Shown here: in pieces, positions 56,635 through 64,000 of the stretch
Position numbering within the stretch: position 1 is the first letter of the stretch
How the letters are laid out: every line of letters starts with the position of its first letter
Assembly (NCBI GenBank): GCA_943369295.1
Contig: CALRMU020000003.1
Coordinates: forward strand, 62,001-126,000
Length of the DNA: 64,000 nucleotides
Reading direction: 5' to 3'
DNA from: JAKRSE01 sp943369295
GTDB lineage: Bacteria > Armatimonadota > Fimbriimonadia > Fimbriimonadales > Fimbriimonadaceae
Translations under genes and position numbers: made by a program
The notes under the pieces: model-generated
Told to the model about the DNA's origin: nothing
The model's database searches: none
What the model saw: the letters and a program-made list of their open reading frames with translations, nothing else

Positions 56635-58116
56635 TTAGACGGTTACGGGTTCAGGGAACTTCCACTTGACGTCAAGGTTCTTGACGGCGGCGGCTTCGTC
56701 CAGTCTGCCCACAATCTGAGTGACCGGCGCGTTGTGCAGGAGGTCAGGATCGGACTTGGCTTCTTCGCAGATAGCGATAAGGGCATCGCAGAACTCATCC
56801 AAGGTCTGCTTCGTCTCAGTTTCGGTCGGCTCAATCATGAGAGCCTCAGGAACGATGAGAGGGAAGTAGTTCGTTGGTGGGTGGAATCCGTAGTCGATCA
56901 GCCTCTTGCTGATATCCAAGGCGCGCACTCCCAGCTTTTTGTAGGGGGTTGCGGTCAGGACGCACTCATGCATGCAGGGGCGATCATGAGCGGCAGGGAG
57001 GTGGTCCTTAACTCGGGCCTGAACGTAGTTAGCGTTGAGGACTGAGTAGCGGCTGATATCGGCCATGTGCTCTCTTCCAAAAGCCATGAGGTAAGTCAGA
57101 GCCCGGACGGCCATGAGTGACTGACCGAAGTAGCCGCTGACTCGGCCGATTGAGAGAGGGCGCATTCTATCCAAGAAGACGTCGCCGTTTTCATCTCGCT
57201 TGATGGCAGGTCCAGGAATAAAGGGTTCCAAGTGGCTCTTCAGGCCGATTGCTCCGCATCCGGGCCCGCCGCCACCGTGGGGGGTGGAGAAGGTTTTGTG
57301 AAGGTTCAGGTGCATGCAGTCGAACCCGTGATCGCCGGGGCGGGTGGTTCCGACCATGGCGTTCATGTTGGCTCCATCGCAGAAGACCTGGCCTCCGACA
57401 TTGTGGACCAGCCTGCAGACTTCTGAAATGTGGGTTTCAAAGAGTCCGAGAGTGGAGGGGTTGGTCACCATGAAGGCGGCGACCGTGTCGTTCAATGCCT
57501 CTTCTAGGGCGGCAAGGTCGCAGTTGCCTTCAGAGTCGGTTGGAATCGACTTGACCGTGTAGCCGCACCTTGCGGCACTTGCCGGGTTGGTGCCATGTGC
57601 CGAGTCGGGGACAAGTACGACTTTTCGCTTGTCTCCTTCGCCCTTGCTGTCGTGATAAGCCTTGATCAGCATCAAGCAGGTCATTTCTCCGTGCGCGCCA
57701 GCGACTGGCTGCATGGTGATTTCATCAAAGCCTGTCACTTCGATGAGGATGTCGCTTACGGAGCGAATGACTTCCAGCATTCCGTCGGCGGTGCCATCGG
57801 GCTGAAGAGGGTGAAGCTGTGTGAACCCAGGGAGAGAAGCAGTCTTCTCGTTGATCCTGGGGTTGTACTTCATGGTGCAGGAACCCAAGGGATAGAAGCC
57901 AACTTCGATGCCGTAGTTGATGTGGCTCAGGTTGACGAAGTGGCGCATAACGTCAAGCTCGCCGACTTCGGGGAGGTTCAGGTTCTGTCGAAGGGGTCCG
58001 AGGGCTTGGGTCAGATCGACTTCGGGAGTATCTGCTTTGGGCAGATTGCATCCGATGCGGCCGGGACTGGACTTTTCGAACAGAAGTTTTGGCTGAGGAA
58101 CCTGCTTCTGAGGCAC
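56635..58116 (-). CDS. gcvPB: Glycine dehydrogenase (decarboxylating) subunit 2
   Basis: This is the C-terminal half of the glycine-cleavage P-protein, 493 residues. The PLP lysine is K274 in HLNLHKTFSTPHGGGGPG. Other family blocks are YPLGSCTMKYNPRIN, QPVAGAHGEMTCL, DSAHGTNPASA and CDGANMNAMVG. With subunit 1 it decarboxylates glycine and passes aminomethyl to the lipoyl H protein. GTG 58116 is the start, without a clear ribosome site. It is separated from gcvPA by a PEP-CTERM gene and a terminator. No gcvT or gcvH is present. Confidence 0.97.
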   Translation of the reverse strand: MPQKQVPQPKLLFEKSSPGRIGCNLPKADTPEVDLTQALGPLRQNLNLPEVGELDVMRHFVNLSHINYGIEVGFYPLGSCTMKYNPRINEKTASLPGFTQLHPLQPDGTADGMLEVIRSVSDILIEVTGFDEITMQPVAGAHGEMTCLMLIKAYHDSKGEGDKRKVVLVPDSAHGTNPASAARCGYTVKSIPTDSEGNCDLAALEEALNDTVAAFMVTNPSTLGLFETHISEVCRLVHNVGGQVFCDGANMNAMVGTTRPGDHGFDCMHLNLHKTFSTPHGGGGPGCGAIGLKSHLEPFIPGPAIKRDENGDVFLDRMRPLSIGRVSGYFGQSLMAVRALTYLMAFGREHMADISRYSVLNANYVQARVKDHLPAAHDRPCMHECVLTATPYKKLGVRALDISKRLIDYGFHPPTNYFPLIVPEALMIEPTETETKQTLDEFCDALIAICEEAKSDPDLLHNAPVTQIVGRLDEAAAVKNLDVKWKFPEPVTV

Positions 58117-58166
58117 GGGTGAAGGGTACCTAGAAGCCTAACAGTCGCATGAGGAAATCCTAAGCC

Positions 58167-58204
58167 AAAAAAGACCTTCGCCCCCACACAAGGGCAAAGG
58201 TCTT
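58167..58204 (-). terminator. Intrinsic terminator of the PEP-CTERM gene
   Basis: AAGACCTT and GCCC pair with GGGC and AAGGTCTT (58171-58204) with one mismatch and an 8-base loop. Six T follow on the minus strand (58172-58167). A T-run on the plus side lets it act both ways. Confidence 0.8.
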
Positions 58205-58224
58205 CATGGTTTTTTCAAGATTTC

Positions 58225-58869
58225 TTAAGCCGCTTTTCTGCGACGGATGAAGAAGGCCAAAGCCGCTCCACCGGCCAGCATCAGACCGGGCTCGGGAACC
58301 GGCTGCTGCTGCCAGGTGCCAGATCCAAGGTTCTTTGCATCGCTGAAACCGATGAAAGAAGCAGATTCTCCGGCAGAAGCCCAGAAGGCGGGATTTTGAT
58401 TGAAGAAGTTTCCGACTAGGTCGAGACTGGCTTCATATCCTGGCTGACCAGCCTGGACTGTCTGGAGAGCTTCAATGAGGGCTGACTCTGAATATCCAGG
58501 GAAAACCTGCTCAAAGGGCACCCCAAGGATTTCAAGGGCGAAGCCGTTTTTAATCATCATGACCAAGCCCGGGTTTCCAATTTCCGTGTCCGTACCCGCC
58601 ACTCCGTCATAGAGGCCGATCATGGAGAGGAGACCGGCTTCAGTGCCCTGCTCAAAAGGGTTGTCGAATGATCCAACGCCAGAAAATGAGTAGGGCCAAG
58701 ATGATCCTCCACCCATTTGGTCAGCGTTCTGCTGAAACATGATCGCGAAGGGGACGTTGTAAACCTCGTCCAGATCGTGTTCAACAGAGATTTTGAGTGG
58801 CTGGGCCAAGGCAGACCCAACGAGAACTGCTCCAAGAACCAAAGTGAGTGCAAGTCTTTTCAGAAACAT
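58225..58869 (-). CDS. PEP-CTERM anchored exported protein
   Basis: This 214-residue protein has a signal peptide (LALTLVLGAVLVGSALA) and a C-terminal PVPEPGLMLAGGAALAFF helix followed by IRRRKAA, the PEP-CTERM signal. The body is not recognised; it is rich in aromatic and Gly residues and has no Cys. The start has GAGG 8 bases upstream and a terminator follows, so it is its own unit, placed between gcvPA and gcvPB. The C-terminal anchor closely resembles that of the protein at 8165-8788 (VPEPGLMLA). Confidence 0.85.
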   Translation of the reverse strand: MFLKRLALTLVLGAVLVGSALAQPLKISVEHDLDEVYNVPFAIMFQQNADQMGGGSSWPYSFSGVGSFDNPFEQGTEAGLLSMIGLYDGVAGTDTEIGNPGLVMMIKNGFALEILGVPFEQVFPGYSESALIEALQTVQAGQPGYEASLDLVGNFFNQNPAFWASAGESASFIGFSDAKNLGSGTWQQQPVPEPGLMLAGGAALAFFIRRRKAA

Positions 58870-59009
58870 ACTAGAAACCTCGCTGAAAACTCAGTCTGGT
58901 GTAAGAATCCGGCAGATTTCTACCGAGACCTGCGGAAAACACCAGACTCAAGCGATAACTAGTATTTATGACTGGGAGTTTAAGGCTTATGAAATGGCTT
59001 TGTAATGAT

Positions 59010-60368
59010 TTAGCCAACCCAGGGTTCTTCGTTTGCCTGGAAATCCAAAACGCCGGCCAGCTCTCTGGCAAAGTTGTCGATCTCTTCCTTAGTTCTCAGT
59101 TCTGTCACGCAGACCAGCAGGCAGTTCTCCATACCGGGGTATGAGTAGCCAAGGGGGAGGCCAGCGAGAATCTTCTTGTCCAAGAGTCTGGTCACCACTT
59201 CGTCGGCGGCTCGTGGCAGTTCAATAACAAACTCACCAAACACCTTGCCGCTGAACTTCAATTTGGCCCCAGCCTCGGTCAGCTTTTCAATGGCGTACTG
59301 AGCGTTGCGGACGGTTGATTCAGCGACCGATCTCAGACCATTCTTGCCCATCGCCGCCATGTAGACGGTGGAGGCAAGAGCCATCAAGGCTTCGTTGGTG
59401 CAGATGTTCGAAGTTGCTTTCTCGCGGCGGATATCCTGCTCGCGAGTCCTCAAGGTCATGGTGAATCCAGGTCGACCGTCATGGTCGTGGGTTCGGCCAA
59501 CGATTCGACCAGGGATGCTGCGGACGAATTCTCGCTTGCAGGCGAAGAGGCCGAGCATGGGGCCGCCGAATCCCATAGGAATTCCGAGAGGCTGGCCTTC
59601 ACCGGTCACGATGTCGGCTCCAGCTTCGCCGGGTGAGGGAAGCAGAGCGAAAGCGGTGGGGTCGCCAGAAACCACAAAGATCGCATCCTTCTCGTCGCAG
59701 GCTTTGCGGACGGCTGGGAGATCTTCGATCAATCCGAAGAAGTTGGGCTGCTGAACGAGAATGCAGGCAGCTCCTTCAGCGGCTGAAAAGTCTGTGGTCA
59801 GACCGTTGTCGAGGGGAAGCTCCACGACTTCAATGTCCATGGCCCAGCAGTAGGTTTCCAGCACCTGTCGAGCGTGAGGATGAACAGCCTGGCTGACAGC
59901 GACCTTGTCTCGCTTCTTCAGGCCGGTCGCCATGATGGCTGCTTCGGCGAGGCTGGTCGGGCCGTCGTACATCGAAGCATTGCTGAGATCCATTCCATAA
60001 ATCTCAGCGATCATGGTCTGGAATTCGTAAATCGTCTGCAGATAACCCTGGCTGACTTCAGGCTGGTATGGAGTGTAGGCGGTAAGGAACTCGCCTCGAC
60101 TCAAAACCGCGCCCACGGTGGAAGGGATGAACCGGTCGTAGATGCCTGCACCCAGGAAGCAGGTGGTGTTTACCAAGTCAACATTTTTGGCAGCCAAGGA
60201 GCCAAGCTTCTTGTACAAAGCGTGCTCATCAAGGGCAGAAGGAATGTTGAGGGGAGCCTTGAGCTTCAGGTCGTCCGGAATGTCCACGAAGAGGTCGTCG
60301 ATCGAGGAAACGCCGATGATCTTCAGCATCTCCCTCACGTCTTCTTCAGTGTGTGGAACGTAAGGCAT
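59010..60368 (-). CDS. gcvPA: Glycine dehydrogenase (decarboxylating) subunit 1
   Basis: This is the N-terminal half of the P-protein, 452 residues. Family blocks: start MPYVPHTEEDVREML, FLGAGIYDRFIPSTVG, FLTAYTPYQPEVSQGYLQ, SNASMYDGPTSLAEA, and GRIVGRTHDHDGRPGFTMTL. It has lost the PLP lysine, as is normal for this subunit, and pairs with GcvPB. The stop is 140 bases upstream of the PEP-CTERM gene. The start follows 56 bases after the dus stop. Confidence 0.97.
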   Translation of the reverse strand: MPYVPHTEEDVREMLKIIGVSSIDDLFVDIPDDLKLKAPLNIPSALDEHALYKKLGSLAAKNVDLVNTTCFLGAGIYDRFIPSTVGAVLSRGEFLTAYTPYQPEVSQGYLQTIYEFQTMIAEIYGMDLSNASMYDGPTSLAEAAIMATGLKKRDKVAVSQAVHPHARQVLETYCWAMDIEVVELPLDNGLTTDFSAAEGAACILVQQPNFFGLIEDLPAVRKACDEKDAIFVVSGDPTAFALLPSPGEAGADIVTGEGQPLGIPMGFGGPMLGLFACKREFVRSIPGRIVGRTHDHDGRPGFTMTLRTREQDIRREKATSNICTNEALMALASTVYMAAMGKNGLRSVAESTVRNAQYAIEKLTEAGAKLKFSGKVFGEFVIELPRAADEVVTRLLDKKILAGLPLGYSYPGMENCLLVCVTELRTKEEIDNFARELAGVLDFQANEEPWVG

Positions 60369-60424
60369 CAGTGCCTATGATTGTGGTCATTCAATCGACC
60401 CGCAGACTGGGCCTTGCAGGTGCT

Positions 60425-61489
60425 TTAGGGAAGTGAGGGCTCAAGGTCATTGAGGGGCAGCAGAAGCCCTTCCAGCTCAGAATAGCTTGAGATGTTTGAG
60501 AGCTGTCCGCGAAGGTGAGCAGCACCTGGAATCGCCTTGATATAGAGGGGCAGCTGACCTCGAATCGCCCGCAGAGCTCTAAGTTCTGGCGTAGCGGATG
60601 AATCCTTTGGAGCAGGGTGAAGTTCGCGGCCTTCCTCTTCAAATTGGATCATCAGCCGCGCATGTCTCAGGGCGACGTCAACTCTTTCCTGAACGGTTGG
60701 TTCGGCCGGAACGACCTCGCCTGCCAGAGCTGCACGGATTCTGGCCAGAGACCAAGGATTGCTGATGGCGGCTCTGCCTACCATGACTCCATCAGCGCCA
60801 GTCGTCTCCAGCAGCTTGATGGCATCCTCAGGCGTTTTGACATCGCCGTTGCCGATGAGGGGGACTGTGACGACCTCTCTCATCCGCTTGATCAAATCCC
60901 AATCAGCTTGACCATCAAAGCCCTGCTTGGCAAAGCGGGCATGAAGGGTCAGCATTTTGATTCCGGCATCCTGGAATCTCCGGGCTAGATCGGGAGCTGC
61001 AAAAAGAGAGTAATCCCACCCCGCCCTCACCTTGACAGTCACAGGAACTTTCACGGCCTTGACCACAGCAGAGACAATAGCCTCGGCTGTATCTGGGTCT
61101 TTAAGAAGAGCCGCGCCGGAACCCGTGCGGCAGACCTTGGGCACCCAGCAGCCCATGTTGATGTCAACAATGTCGGCCCCCATGTCTTCCGCAAGGCGGG
61201 CGGCATCGGCCATGGTGTCAGGCTCAGAGCCGAAAATCTGGATTCCCAAAGGCCGTTCGTCTGGGTGAATTCTCATCTTGCGCTTGGTGATGACTGCGTT
61301 GTAGTGCAGAGCCATCGCGCTGACGAACTCAGTGAACATGAGTCCGGGGCCGCCGATCTCCTTGGCAATCAGGCGAAAAGCCAGACAGCTCACGTCTTCC
61401 ATCGGAGCAAGAACGAGGGGATTCTCGACCTTGACGTCTCCGACCGAAAAGCCAGGGTAGGGGGCAGGCATGGGAGTTTGAAGCGTCAT
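60425..61489 (-). CDS. dus: tRNA-dihydrouridine synthase (DusB-like)
   Basis: This 354-residue FMN-dependent enzyme reduces specific tRNA uridines to dihydrouridine. The TIM barrel begins VENPLVLAPMEDVS. The catalytic Cys is C114 in DINMGCWVPKVC, which has a Trp-Val where DusB has Pro-Ala. FMN/tRNA motifs are VKVRAGWD, LTLHARFAKQGFDG and IGNGDV followed by GVMVGRAAISNPW. A helical tRNA-binding domain follows (about 250-345). AAGG lies 5 bases before the ATG. It sits in the murB-tsaB neighbourhood. Confidence 0.93.
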   Translation of the reverse strand: MTLQTPMPAPYPGFSVGDVKVENPLVLAPMEDVSCLAFRLIAKEIGGPGLMFTEFVSAMALHYNAVITKRKMRIHPDERPLGIQIFGSEPDTMADAARLAEDMGADIVDINMGCWVPKVCRTGSGAALLKDPDTAEAIVSAVVKAVKVPVTVKVRAGWDYSLFAAPDLARRFQDAGIKMLTLHARFAKQGFDGQADWDLIKRMREVVTVPLIGNGDVKTPEDAIKLLETTGADGVMVGRAAISNPWSLARIRAALAGEVVPAEPTVQERVDVALRHARLMIQFEEEGRELHPAPKDSSATPELRALRAIRGQLPLYIKAIPGAAHLRGQLSNISSYSELEGLLLPLNDLEPSLP

Positions 61490-61531
61490 TGTGCCTTTCG
61501 ATTCATCCCTACAGCGGGACTCACGAGGCGT

Positions 61532-62485
61532 TTAGGCTAGGGTGCCGGTTTCAACCCAGTCAGACCAATCTCCCAGATAGAGAGCTTCTTCCTCAATTTC
61601 TACTTGGAATCGGTCACGGACCAAGGCTTTAGCATGTTCTGCCAGCCGCCTGATCGAATCGGGAGAGGCTCCCCCAAGATTTGTCATGAAATTGGCGTGT
61701 TTGGGGTGGAAGCCGCAGTTTCCGAACCTTTTCCCTTTTAATCCTACTTTTTCGATCAGATACCCAGCAGGCACGACCCCGACCTTTTTCAAGTTGGCCG
61801 GAAGGTTATCGAGCGACTCGGCGAGGGCCTTGTCGTTGACGTTTTTAAAAAAGCTTCCAGCGCTGGCAGGTGGAGGCTGCTTGCTGATTCTCTGCCTTTG
61901 GTTTTCACGAGCGAGGTCGTAGATGGCTTTGGCTTCACCCGCTTCAAGCTGCAGGACGACTTCTGTCACAACCATCTTGGGTGGGTTTGGCCTTCGAAGA
62001 ACCGAGTCTCGGTAGCTAAACTCCATGATGTTTGGTGAGGTTCTGACAACCTCTCCATCAATCACGACTTCCAACTCCACAAGAAGGTGCTCAATGTTGC
62101 CTCGATAGGCGCCAGCGTTGCTGACCAGCGCACCGCCGAGCGTTCCCGGGATACCGACCGCAAACTCAAGTCCCTTCAAGCCCGCTTGGGCTGCTTTGAG
62201 AAAGAGCTGCTGGAACCCAATCCCGCTGGATGCCGTGACACGACCAGATTTGTCGATGGAGAGTTCAGAAGCCTGGTTGACAATCCCTCGACCGGGCACG
62301 CCTTTGGCGCTCGGAAGAACGTTGCTTCCCCAACCAAGGATTGTAAGGGCTTCATCTGATTCGTGAACCTCTTGTGTCAGGCGAATCAGGTCTGATTTTG
62401 TGCGGGCAAAGGCGAGCTTTTCGGCAGGGCCGCCGGCCTTCAAAGTCGTCCAGGGAGCAAGAGGAGCCTTGTCAATCCAGGTCAT
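61532..62485 (-). CDS. murB: UDP-N-acetylenolpyruvoylglucosamine reductase
   Basis: MurB makes UDP-N-acetylmuramate for peptidoglycan. The 317-residue protein has the FAD/PCMH start LAPWTTLKAGGPAEKLAF, the ILGWGSNVLPS block, GLEFAVGIPGTLGGALVSNAG (FAD loop), FSYRDSVLRR and the catalytic Ser in PPPASAGSFFKN. The closing Glu region is HPKHANFMTNLGGAS. Its ATG overlaps the tsaB stop by 4 bases, so they are translationally coupled. Confidence 0.95.
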   Translation of the reverse strand: MTWIDKAPLAPWTTLKAGGPAEKLAFARTKSDLIRLTQEVHESDEALTILGWGSNVLPSAKGVPGRGIVNQASELSIDKSGRVTASSGIGFQQLFLKAAQAGLKGLEFAVGIPGTLGGALVSNAGAYRGNIEHLLVELEVVIDGEVVRTSPNIMEFSYRDSVLRRPNPPKMVVTEVVLQLEAGEAKAIYDLARENQRQRISKQPPPASAGSFFKNVNDKALAESLDNLPANLKKVGVVPAGYLIEKVGLKGKRFGNCGFHPKHANFMTNLGGASPDSIRRLAEHAKALVRDRFQVEIEEEALYLGDWSDWVETGTLA

Positions 62486-63042
62486 ATGGACTTCGGCTCC
62501 AAAAGGGTGAGAGGCTTTTTGGCGATGCTGACTAAAGGAGCGCTTAAGTAGAGAGGCACAAGGACTTCAGGAGCCATCCAGTTCAATCCCTCGACTAAGG
62601 CAGCTCCGCGAGAAGCCAAAGGTGCAGCCTTGTCGAGAGGATCGTAGGCCAAACCGGCTGCATCGAGTTCATCGGCAGTCATGACGCAGGGTTTCTCATG
62701 AGGCAGCCGGACAAAGTATTCGCCTCGCCTTGGGGAGATCACCACCGGTTCATCCAAAGAAACAAGATTGAAGGCAGAAATCCCAGCTACCTTGACCCCT
62801 AAAGCAAAACCCCAAGTTTTGACCAGGGTCACTCCGACCTTAACCCCGGTCAGACTGCCAGGGCCAAGGTCAGAAACAAATCCCTTGGCCTGGTTCAAGC
62901 CATAGCCCGATTCGTTCACCATCTCAATCACTGCCTGACTTGATGAACGAGCTGCTTCGCGGCTGGCTTCGTGCAGAATCTTTCCTTCCTTCACCCAGGC
63001 AATGCTGGCCACGGAAGATGAGGTCGAGACGATAAGGATCAC
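62482..63042 (-). CDS. tsaB: tRNA threonylcarbamoyladenosine biosynthesis protein TsaB
   Basis: TsaB is the partner of TsaD in t6A37 synthesis. The 186-residue ASKHA-fold protein begins MILIVSTSSSVASIAWVKEG, has VNESGYGLNQAKGFVSDLGPGSLTGVKVGVTLVKTWGF (the family SxGPGSFTGLRIG block) and GISAFNLV. It is shorter than E. coli TsaB (231 residues), with a reduced C-terminal part. GTG 63042 overlaps the stop of the upstream gene (GTGA), and its own stop overlaps murB. Confidence 0.9.
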   Translation of the reverse strand: MILIVSTSSSVASIAWVKEGKILHEASREAARSSSQAVIEMVNESGYGLNQAKGFVSDLGPGSLTGVKVGVTLVKTWGFALGVKVAGISAFNLVSLDEPVVISPRRGEYFVRLPHEKPCVMTADELDAAGLAYDPLDKAAPLASRGAALVEGLNWMAPEVLVPLYLSAPLVSIAKKPLTLLEPKSI

Positions 63043-64000
63043 GGTTGAGGAGCCAGATTAAGAACCTTGTGGAGTTCCTTCAGATGGTCGGTAGCTTTTC
63101 TCTGCGTCTTGCCTGACTGACTGTTGAGGAAGGTCACCCAGTAGTAGAGTCCCGCATGGCCACCAGTTGTGAGGTGCATTTCTTCAGGGCCAAGAGTTTC
63201 TCCTTCTCCCTTCAGCTTTCCACGCCTCTCGATCTGGAAGACGTTGGCACCGGCTGCGTTAAGGTCAGGACCTTCTTCGCTTCTAAAAGCAATCGAACCG
63301 AAGCTGGTGCCTTTTGAGTTTGAAAGGTTGATGACAGCCCTTCTCATTTCCAGAATTCCTCCGGCACCAAAGTCCAGCAGAACTTCGCCATCCCAGCCTT
63401 GGCGGGTCAGAACGAAGCTTGATTCTTTCTTGACAACTGACCAGGAGCGGGGAAGGGTGATCTGAAGTTTTTGACCAAGAACCTCCATTGGCTCCTGCTT
63501 GACTCCCCTAGGCAGCTTAGGAGCCTTAACCTTGGGGGCAGGAATGTTGGTGACCTTGGGTTCGTTTGGCTGCCGAATGGGATTGGTTGTCGGCGGCTTG
63601 GTGGGGTCCTCTACGGTCGGGAGGTCACCGCTGATCGTCCTCAGAGTATTGAGGGCAGATCGCCACAGACCTTCTGCCTGGGTGTAGCCTTCTGCTGCCG
63701 AAGTCAATCGGAAGGAAAGTTTGGATCCGCTTCGTGAATAAAGAAGGCCCACCAAAGAGGACATCGAAGTGTCGCCATCTTTGTAGGAAAGCTGGGTGAG
63801 CAGCAGGGGGACGCCAAGAATCACTTCATCCCATTGCCTTTCAACGGTGCGGTTCATGGTCTTGGCAACGTCGGCTTGGGCGGTCTGCCAGGCTGCCTGC
63901 TCCTGTCGAAATGCAACATTCAGAACCTGAACGTTTGCCTTTTTGCCTCCTTCCAATGGGATTTCAAAGACGCTGTAAAGCCTTTCCTTTCGGTATTCCC
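63039..64000 (-). CDS. Hypothetical protein, N-terminus beyond window
   Basis: The frame is open from 64000 to the stop at 63039, about 320 residues visible; the true start may lie outside the window (TTG 63956 is only a possible internal start). Two alpha/beta segments (about 40-125 and 190-315 of the visible part) are joined by a Pro/Lys-rich linker (NPIRQPNEPKVTNIPAPKVK). The segments look alike: each has a strand pattern such as LGVPLLLTQLSYKDGDTSM or GLYYWVTFLNSQSGKT. It resembles exported proteins with duplicated PsbP/MOG1-like domains, which is only an impression. Stop overlaps the tsaB start (GTGA). Confidence 0.65.
   Translation of the reverse strand, partial: EYRKERLYSVFEIPLEGGKKANVQVLNVAFRQEQAAWQTAQADVAKTMNRTVERQWDEVILGVPLLLTQLSYKDGDTSMSSLVGLLYSRSGSKLSFRLTSAAEGYTQAEGLWRSALNTLRTISGDLPTVEDPTKPPTTNPIRQPNEPKVTNIPAPKVKAPKLPRGVKQEPMEVLGQKLQITLPRSWSVVKKESSFVLTRQGWDGEVLLDFGAGGILEMRRAVINLSNSKGTSFGSIAFRSEEGPDLNAAGANVFQIERRGKLKGEGETLGPEEMHLTTGGHAGLYYWVTFLNSQSGKTQRKATDHLKELHKVLNLAPQP

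Overview
The window looks like chromosomal DNA of a diderm, free-living bacterium, most probably an Armatimonadota member close to Fimbriimonas. This is inference from several signs. The type IV prepilin-like proteins carry the long N-terminal helix ending FPVFAQAK, there are PEP-CTERM proteins, KdsB implies Kdo-type lipopolysaccharide, IspG implies the MEP isoprenoid route, and glycine dehydrogenase is split into two subunits. G+C is in the mid-50s by eye. No rRNA, tRNA, CRISPR array, transposase or phage gene was found.

Layout. 1-3.3 kb (minus): mnmE, rqcH and a PAP2-like membrane protein cut by the window edge. 3.3-9.4 kb (plus): DinB-like and VOC proteins, a secreted protein, ispG, small membrane proteins and a PEP-CTERM protein. 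9.8-11.2 kb (minus): glnA with a structured leader. 11.6-21.8 kb (plus): a secreted protein, a TPR protein overlapping a class A beta-lactamase, two paralogous HEAT-like membrane proteins, and rpoC with no rpoB beside it. 22-24.3 kb: a two-component pair. 24.3-31 kb (minus): GH42 beta-galactosidase, GH26 mannanase with CBM35-like domain, a lipoprotein, a CobD/HisC-like aminotransferase and a Gfo/Idh/MocA oxidoreductase. 31-36.5 kb (minus): a second two-component pair, a Tat-exported ferritin-like lipoprotein, TfoX-like and GlmL/MutL-like proteins. 36.7-41.6 kb: an apparently more A+T-rich accessory stretch of small exported proteins built from two duplicated families with conserved cysteines. 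41.7-45.3 kb: MmgE/PrpD, a three-unit array of MITE-like elements, metY. 45.6-48 kb: two prepilin-like genes, each followed by a tiny membrane or lipoprotein gene. 48-54.4 kb: pgk, a lipoprotein, aat, phoU, a GNAT/accB divergent pair, hom. 54.4-64 kb (minus): kdsB, a lipoprotein, greA, gcvPB and gcvPA separated by a PEP-CTERM gene, dus, murB, tsaB and a partial gene.

How the genes fit together. Most are housekeeping: tRNA modification, nitrogen assimilation, the cell envelope, one-carbon and methionine metabolism, and transcription. They sit in short operons with ATGA, GTGA or TAATG stop/start overlaps. GH26 and GH42 together suggest breakdown of (galacto)mannan. A recurring signal is a TA-N3-T hexamer 6-9 nt before start codons, which suggests many leaderless transcripts. 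Several units end in clear intrinsic terminators, which helps set operon borders.
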